Assembly (NCBI GenBank): GCA_964422145.1
Contig: CAYQZV010000001.1
Coordinates: forward strand, 62,001-126,000
Direction of reading: 5' to 3'
Length of the DNA: 64,000 nt
DNA from: JACNKV01 sp964422145
GTDB taxonomy: Bacteria > Fidelibacterota > Marinisomatia > Marinisomatales > JACNKV01
Part shown: one piece after another, positions 60,201 to 64,000 of the stretch
Layout: each line of letters begins with the position of its first letter
Numbering within the stretch: the stretch's first letter is position 1
The notes under the pieces: generated by a model
The model's input: only the letters and a program-made list of their open reading frames with translations
Database searches by the model: none
Told to the model about the DNA's origin: nothing
Made by a program: the position numbers and the translations under genes

Positions 60201-60257
60201 GGCTCATACGTAGTTTGCTTTGTGTTTTACCTGTGGCAAGGCATACTACTCATAGCC
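60201..60257. repeat. Imperfect hairpin between cassette-like genes
   Basis: GGCT (60201-60204) and GTAGT (60210-60214) pair with ACTAC (60245-60249) and AGCC (60254-60257), separated by unpaired 4-5 nt on each side, and flanked by AACAATGG. The shape recalls integron attC sites, but the core sites do not match the attC consensus. Confidence 0.2.
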
Positions 60258-60341
60258 GAACCGTTTGGGAACATAAGCAACGCGATTGTGTCTTGACGAG
60301 GTGACATTTTAGCTTTTGGTATAGAAAAAAGGCTTACTTGA

Positions 60342-60887
60342 ATGGATGATATTATCATTAGCTTAGCAAAGTCGTTGAATAGTAAAAACATTTTATGGGG
60401 CATTGGTGGTTCATACTTGCTGAAATCATATGATATTGTGGAAAACGTGCAGGACTTGGACATTATTGTTGCTGAAAAAGATATATTGAAAGCGCTTCAG
60501 GTTCTAGATTTTATCGCTGATAGAAAATCAATACCTGTTAAGGAAGAGTACAAGACTAAGTACTTCTATGTATATTCGTATAGAGGTTTAAGCATCGACG
60601 TTATGTCTGCTTTCCGAATCGAACATTTCGATAGCATTTATGAATTTGTTCTAGATGATTTATCGATTGCTAAGATCAGGAAGATGGAAGGAGTTTATGT
60701 CCCCTTTACCAGCCTTGAAGATTGGCTTATTGCATATAAGCTGATGAAAGGACGAGAATCTAAGGTAGAGATGATTGAGAATTATCTAGATTCAGAAGGT
60801 ATTGAGAACGTTAAGTTGTTAGAACGGACGTTGAAACAAGAACTGCCACAAGAAATAAGATCGTATATTAAAAATTTACTGGAGTAA
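60342..60887 (+). CDS. Nucleotidyltransferase-fold protein
   Basis: This 181-residue protein has the nucleotidyltransferase opening LWGIGGSYLLKSY (residues 19-31) and the acidic pair DLDIIV (about 39-44). A third Asp lies in LSIDVMSAF near residue 88. This fits minimal nucleotidyltransferase or aminoglycoside-resistance-like folds; no partner HEPN toxin gene is seen. The gene stands alone, with 174 nt before it and a remnant gene after it. Confidence 0.78.
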   Translation: MDDIIISLAKSLNSKNILWGIGGSYLLKSYDIVENVQDLDIIVAEKDILKALQVLDFIADRKSIPVKEEYKTKYFYVYSYRGLSIDVMSAFRIEHFDSIYEFVLDDLSIAKIRKMEGVYVPFTSLEDWLIAYKLMKGRESKVEMIENYLDSEGIENVKLLERTLKQELPQEIRSYIKNLLE

Positions 60888-60930
60888 ACTTGAGATTAAG
60901 ATAGGTTTTCAAGCTCATAGCAGCGTATAG

Positions 60931-61161
60931 ACAACATGGGCTGGAAATCACCTAGTAATCCCACACGACACCCATACAATCATCGCTGTGTTTTTAGAAG
61001 TAATACCGACGGGTGGTGAAGTAGAAATTGATGAAATTATAGAGAATAATTCATCCATAACAGTTTTTACAATAAAAACCGAATACCCAACTGATGTGAT
61101 GACCCAGCCGTTTTGCATTGTAAAAATATCAAAGACAGATAAAACAATAAATTTTGAATAA
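60931..61161 (+). pseudogene. PrcB-like protein, 5'-truncated remnant
   Basis: After a stop at 60928-60930 the frame is open to TAA 61159-61161 but has no start codon near its beginning. It encodes HDTHTIIAVFLEVIPTGGEV, followed by TEYPTDVMTQPFCIVKISK. This resembles the C-terminal half of PrcB-type protease-complex proteins (G-x-x-PTGG ... P-x-x-x-x-T-x-P). I infer a 5'-truncated gene, probably cut when the neighbouring cassette genes were rearranged. Confidence 0.4.
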
Positions 61162-61167
61162 GCAGTG

Positions 61168-61656
61168 ATGAATCCACTCATACAATCCTTCCCGCCTGTA
61201 TTAGGTGGTTCTCCTAAAGTACTCATTCTCGGAACCATGCCAGGTAAGGAATCCTTGCGTCTTCAGCAATATTACGCTTTCTCAAGAAACACATTTTGGA
61301 AGATTGTTTTCACGCTGCATCAATCTCCGCTTCTGACGGACTATGCTTTAAAAACCGCTTTTCTTATAGAAAATAATATTGCGCTCTGGGACGTGTGTCA
61401 CACGGCCTTACGCAAAACCAGTTTGGACGCTGATATTCGTGAAGAGACGCCGAACGACCTCTTTGGGTTGGTCAAAGAAAACCCGACGATAAAACTCATT
61501 TGCTTTAACGGGCAGGGAGCGGCAAAATTATATGCAAAATATTTTGATCAATTTCCGGGGATACGATATGTGACGCTGTTATCTACCAGTCCGGCGAATG
61601 CATCGTACACGTTCGAGCAAAAATTAGCTGATTGGAAGATTATTTTAAATCCGTAA
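61168..61656 (+). CDS. DNA-deoxyinosine glycosylase (UDG family 6)
   Basis: This 162-residue protein starts at ATG 61168. It has the uracil-DNA-glycosylase fold opening ILGTMPGKESLRLQQYYAFS near residue 20, then RNTFWKIVF, and the closing LLSTSPANASYTFEQKLADW. The motif form matches the hypoxanthine/xanthine DNA glycosylase group (family 6), which removes deaminated purines. It is complete and stands alone, converging on the M24 peptidase. Confidence 0.86.
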   Translation: MNPLIQSFPPVLGGSPKVLILGTMPGKESLRLQQYYAFSRNTFWKIVFTLHQSPLLTDYALKTAFLIENNIALWDVCHTALRKTSLDADIREETPNDLFGLVKENPTIKLICFNGQGAAKLYAKYFDQFPGIRYVTLLSTSPANASYTFEQKLADWKIILNP

Positions 61657-61674
61657 GTCAGTAACGACCGCGGA

Positions 61675-62754
61675 TTATAATTCGATCAAATCCTTCGTGG
61701 TTTTGTTCAGAATTTCACCGCCGTCTTTTTTGATCACCACATCGTCCTCAATTCGCACACCTCCCCATCCCGGGAAGTAAATCCCCGGTTCAATCGTCAC
61801 CACGTTATTCTCTTTTAAGACATCTTTGCTTAAAGCACTTAACCGAGGCAGCGTATGAATTTCCAACCCGATTCCGTGTCCCGTTCCGTGTGAAAAGGCT
61901 TCACCGTATCCGGCGGTTTCGATGACATCCCGCGTCAAAGCATCGGCATCTTTGCATGACATTCCGGCTTTCACACCGTCTACGCCGGCTTTTTGTGACC
62001 GTTGAACGATGTCATAGACTTCTCGATGTCTTTCTGTTGCTTTTCCAACCAGCGGTGTGCGGGTCATGTCTGCATGATATCCGGCATATTGCGCGGCAGC
62101 ATCAATCACGATAAAGTCTCCGTTTTGAAATTCGCGATCCGACGGAACGGCATGAGGGAGGGCGCTGTTTGGTCCGGATGCAACGATTGGCGGGTAGGAT
62201 TCGCCGTCGCCGTATTTTCGGTATCGATAGGCTAATTCGTTGGCGATGGTTTTTTCCGTTACACCTGGGCGTATTAGCTCAAGGACTTCCTGATAGGTTT
62301 TATCGGTGATCTCAGCAGCGGTTCGCAATGCCGCGATCTCTGCTTCATCTTTGATAGAGGCAATCTCTTCTATCATCCTTGAAGATGTTTCCCAATTTAC
62401 ATTCGAGAAAAGATCACGAAATGTTTTAAACAAATTGATGCTGACAAAATCCGCTTCAAAAGCAAGTTTTGTTCCATCCGGAATGAGATTGTTCGTGCTT
62501 GCGCTTTTAATATGAGAAGATGTGTCAATATATCGGTCAAACCCTTTTACTTCTCGTTTCGACTGTTCAATATAACGTCCGTCGGTGAAAAACGCGTGGG
62601 TGTCGCCCAGCACTAAACACGATCCGGCCGAGCCTGTGTATCCGCTGATGTACCGAACATTCGTTAAGTTGGATATCCACATCCCGTCAACGTCTGCTTC
62701 AGCGAGGGCAGTTTTAAGTTTTGTTAATCTTTGTTCAAATATGTGTTCACTCAT
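61675..62754 (-). CDS. M24 family Xaa-Pro peptidase
   Basis: This 359-residue protein has the creatinase-like N-terminal domain (residues 1-130) and the pita-bread peptidase domain. The metal ligands appear in order: DFIVIDAAAQYAGYHADMTR (two Asp), FSHGTGHGIGLEIH (His), VTIEPGIYFPG (Glu), and VRIEDDVVI (Glu). It cleaves X-Pro peptides; cytoplasmic. Aminopeptidase P / Xaa-Pro dipeptidase of the YpdF type is likely. Confidence 0.93.
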   Translation of the reverse strand: MSEHIFEQRLTKLKTALAEADVDGMWISNLTNVRYISGYTGSAGSCLVLGDTHAFFTDGRYIEQSKREVKGFDRYIDTSSHIKSASTNNLIPDGTKLAFEADFVSINLFKTFRDLFSNVNWETSSRMIEEIASIKDEAEIAALRTAAEITDKTYQEVLELIRPGVTEKTIANELAYRYRKYGDGESYPPIVASGPNSALPHAVPSDREFQNGDFIVIDAAAQYAGYHADMTRTPLVGKATERHREVYDIVQRSQKAGVDGVKAGMSCKDADALTRDVIETAGYGEAFSHGTGHGIGLEIHTLPRLSALSKDVLKENNVVTIEPGIYFPGWGGVRIEDDVVIKKDGGEILNKTTKDLIEL

Positions 62755-62805
62755 GGATGCTCCGTTATCTGAGATATAAAATTGATGATAAAATTTGTTC
62801 GAATA

Positions 62806-63471
62806 TTATGCGGCGTGACTGTTGATCAGGTTCTCTATGTTTTCAATCTCTTTTGCAATTCGGTCTGCGTCTTCGCCTTTTTCTTTCAATACCGCCAGAA
62901 CGTCAAGTGCTTGATAAAACAGCCCCTGGTTTTTCAAGACGGATACCAACGTAAATGTTGCCAATTTTGGACTGATCGACAACGATTCGATCGGTTCAGA
63001 TGTTGGGACTTGTTTTTCCGGTGTTTTGGTTTTTTTCGCAGCCGGTTTTGGTTGGGGTTTTACTTTTTTCTTCTTCTTAAGGTCGCTGACAGTTTTCTTT
63101 CCCTGTTCATGATAGGGATCTAGCGTCAGCACGGCTTCCCAGCTTTTTAAAATGGTATTCGGCGACCGTCCAAGTGCTTCCTGAACCTGCGCTAATAGAA
63201 CAGACGCCTGAAGATGGGTTGTGTCTGTTTGCTTGAGCGTTTTCAATAACCGTTCAGCTTCGGTGATCTGTCCTTCGGCTAGCGTGACGTTAGCAAGAAC
63301 GAAAAGACCATCCGGCTGATCCGGATTGTTTGACAATCCGATTTCGCATACTTTTCTGGCACGGGTATAATCTTCTTCCTGAAAGTAAATATCTGCGAGC
63401 ACAGGGAAAAGAACCGTGCTCATGTTCTCGGCAAAATACAATTCCAATTCGGCTTTGTTATGAATATCCAT
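62806..63471 (-). CDS. TPR-repeat protein
   Basis: This 221-residue protein has about three tetratricopeptide-like repeats in its first half (PVLADIYFQEEDYTRARKVC, DGLFVLANVTLAEGQITEAE, QASVLLAQVQEALGRSPNT). A Lys/Pro-rich linker (about 140-165) and a C-terminal helical part (LVSVLKNQGLFYQALDVLAVL) follow. No signal peptide is seen. It starts 3 nt after the B12-binding gene and may serve the mutase as a scaffold; that is context only. Confidence 0.75.
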   Translation of the reverse strand: MDIHNKAELELYFAENMSTVLFPVLADIYFQEEDYTRARKVCEIGLSNNPDQPDGLFVLANVTLAEGQITEAERLLKTLKQTDTTHLQASVLLAQVQEALGRSPNTILKSWEAVLTLDPYHEQGKKTVSDLKKKKKVKPQPKPAAKKTKTPEKQVPTSEPIESLSISPKLATFTLVSVLKNQGLFYQALDVLAVLKEKGEDADRIAKEIENIENLINSHAA

Positions 63472-63474
63472 TGT

Positions 63475-63879
63475 CTATTGTCTGTTTTCTTTAACCCACT
63501 CTTCAATATAATCAATGGTGTCCTGAACCACCGTTCCGGGTCCGAATAATTTACCGACACCTAACGCATTCAGATCTTTCATGTCCTTCTCAGGGATGAT
63601 ACCTCCGCCGGTCAGTAGAACGTCATCCATCTTATGGTCTTTCATAAGATCAAGCACTTTGGTAAAAATCGTGTTGTGTGCACCGGATAAAATCGACAGC
63701 GCAATCACATCCACATCTTCCTGCAGTGCGGCAGATACGATCATTTCGGGCGTTTGCCGCAAACCGAGATAAATCACTTCCATCCCTGCATCACGGTAAG
63801 CTGCAGCAAGGACTTTAATTCCACGATCGTGACCGTCCAGCCCGGGTTTGGCCATTAAGATCCGTATTTTTCTATTCAT
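63475..63879 (-). CDS. Cobalamin-binding subunit of a methylmalonyl-CoA-type mutase
   Basis: This 134-residue protein is the B12-binding domain found at the C-terminus of methylmalonyl-CoA mutase, here as a separate subunit. It has the DxHxxG motif (GLDGHDRG, residues 14-21) whose His binds cobalt, LSILSGAHN near 80 and LLTGGGIIPEKD near 108. The catalytic subunit would be encoded upstream on the minus strand, beyond the window. Such split mutases handle methylmalonyl-, ethylmalonyl- or isobutyryl-CoA, which fits the branched-chain acid operon at 24236-30559 (inference). Confidence 0.9.
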   Translation of the reverse strand: MNRKIRILMAKPGLDGHDRGIKVLAAAYRDAGMEVIYLGLRQTPEMIVSAALQEDVDVIALSILSGAHNTIFTKVLDLMKDHKMDDVLLTGGGIIPEKDMKDLNALGVGKLFGPGTVVQDTIDYIEEWVKENRQ

Positions 63880-64000
63880 GAATCTATCCTTAATAATTGC
63901 GGTGAAAAATTACAACGAATCCCCAAACGAAAATAGTGTGGATTCAGACGGTGTTTTGAAAAGTTATCGTTTACGTTTTTGACTGTCTAACACAAAAGTA

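Noticed and set aside
60201..60257. Definite integron attC site
   Set aside because: The 7-bp core sites (GTTRRRY and its complement) are not present in proper positions, and no integron integrase is in the window.

Overview
The window is about 64 kb of a bacterial chromosome with a double membrane. It encodes BamA, a Skp/OmpH chaperone, a nearly complete early lipid A set (lpxD, an lpxC-fabZ fusion, lpxA, and a separate lpxL-like acyltransferase) and several outer-membrane barrel proteins. The lpxC-fabZ fusion, the obligately anaerobic-type 2-oxoacid:ferredoxin oxidoreductase operon with Ptb and butyrate kinase, and the lamin-tail/FlgD-type secreted protein point to the Fibrobacteres-Chlorobi-Bacteroidetes superphylum. 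Candidatus Neomarinimicrobiota (SAR406) or an Ignavibacteria-like lineage is my best guess, but this is inference from gene content only.

Layout. 1-1392: the 3' part of a sodium:solute symporter, then a structured intergenic element, tRNA-Asn(GTT) and its terminator. 1612-2849: an AT-rich stretch with three small unknown genes. 2850-4346: a ferredoxin and an Mrp-type P-loop ATPase without the usual CxxC. 4373-14447: a long envelope operon, uppS-bamA-ompH-lpxD-lpxC/fabZ-lpxA-unknown-dxr-rseP, linking isoprenoid supply, undecaprenyl phosphate, outer-membrane protein assembly, lipid A and site-2 proteolysis. 14469-16687 (minus): a DUF3108 protein, tsaC and an LpxL-like acyltransferase. 16723-19948: nfeD-floA membrane microdomain genes and two small proteins.

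19952-24212 is an AT-rich accessory island. Two fragments that look like the N- and C-terminal ends of one DUF4932 gene flank a helicase remnant and a TetR-controlled SDR/NAD-binding/metallo-hydrolase operon with two nearly identical operators. 24236-30559 (minus) is an energy-conserving operon: ferredoxin-type subunit, 2-oxoacid oxidoreductase alpha, beta and gamma, butyrate kinase, phosphate butyryltransferase and an unknown NAD-binding protein. Together these would turn branched-chain (or other) 2-oxoacids into acyl-CoA, acyl-phosphate and ATP. 30674-33535 (minus) holds nucleotide and cofactor genes (coaE, adk, tdk, udk, cdd), followed to 37395 by a rhomboid protease, an M23 peptidase and a PDZ protein.

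37563-40512 carries an outer-membrane protein behind a CRP-like palindrome, a lamin-tail secreted protein and arsC. 40558-43264 is a second accessory patch: a small membrane protein, a zinc-ribbon protein, an orphan PD-(D/E)xK nuclease, and a DNA-methylase-like protein whose two catalytic signatures are altered. 43285-46035 is yqeY-cvpA-dnaG. 46063-51326 has a PEGA protein, an unknown exported protein, an FGGY kinase and an ABC exporter. 51329-59167 is mostly minus strand: an ENPP-like phosphodiesterase, pcm (plus), a 984-residue peptidase/beta-propeller/barrel protein, menG, a lipoprotein, a HAD hydrolase and a methyltransferase. 59429-61161 is an AT-rich run of small single genes (DUF2200, SnoaL-like, nucleotidyltransferase, a PrcB-like remnant). 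The window ends with a DNA glycosylase (plus) and, on the minus strand, an M24 peptidase, a TPR protein and a B12-binding mutase subunit.

I found no rRNA, CRISPR array, transposase or integrase.
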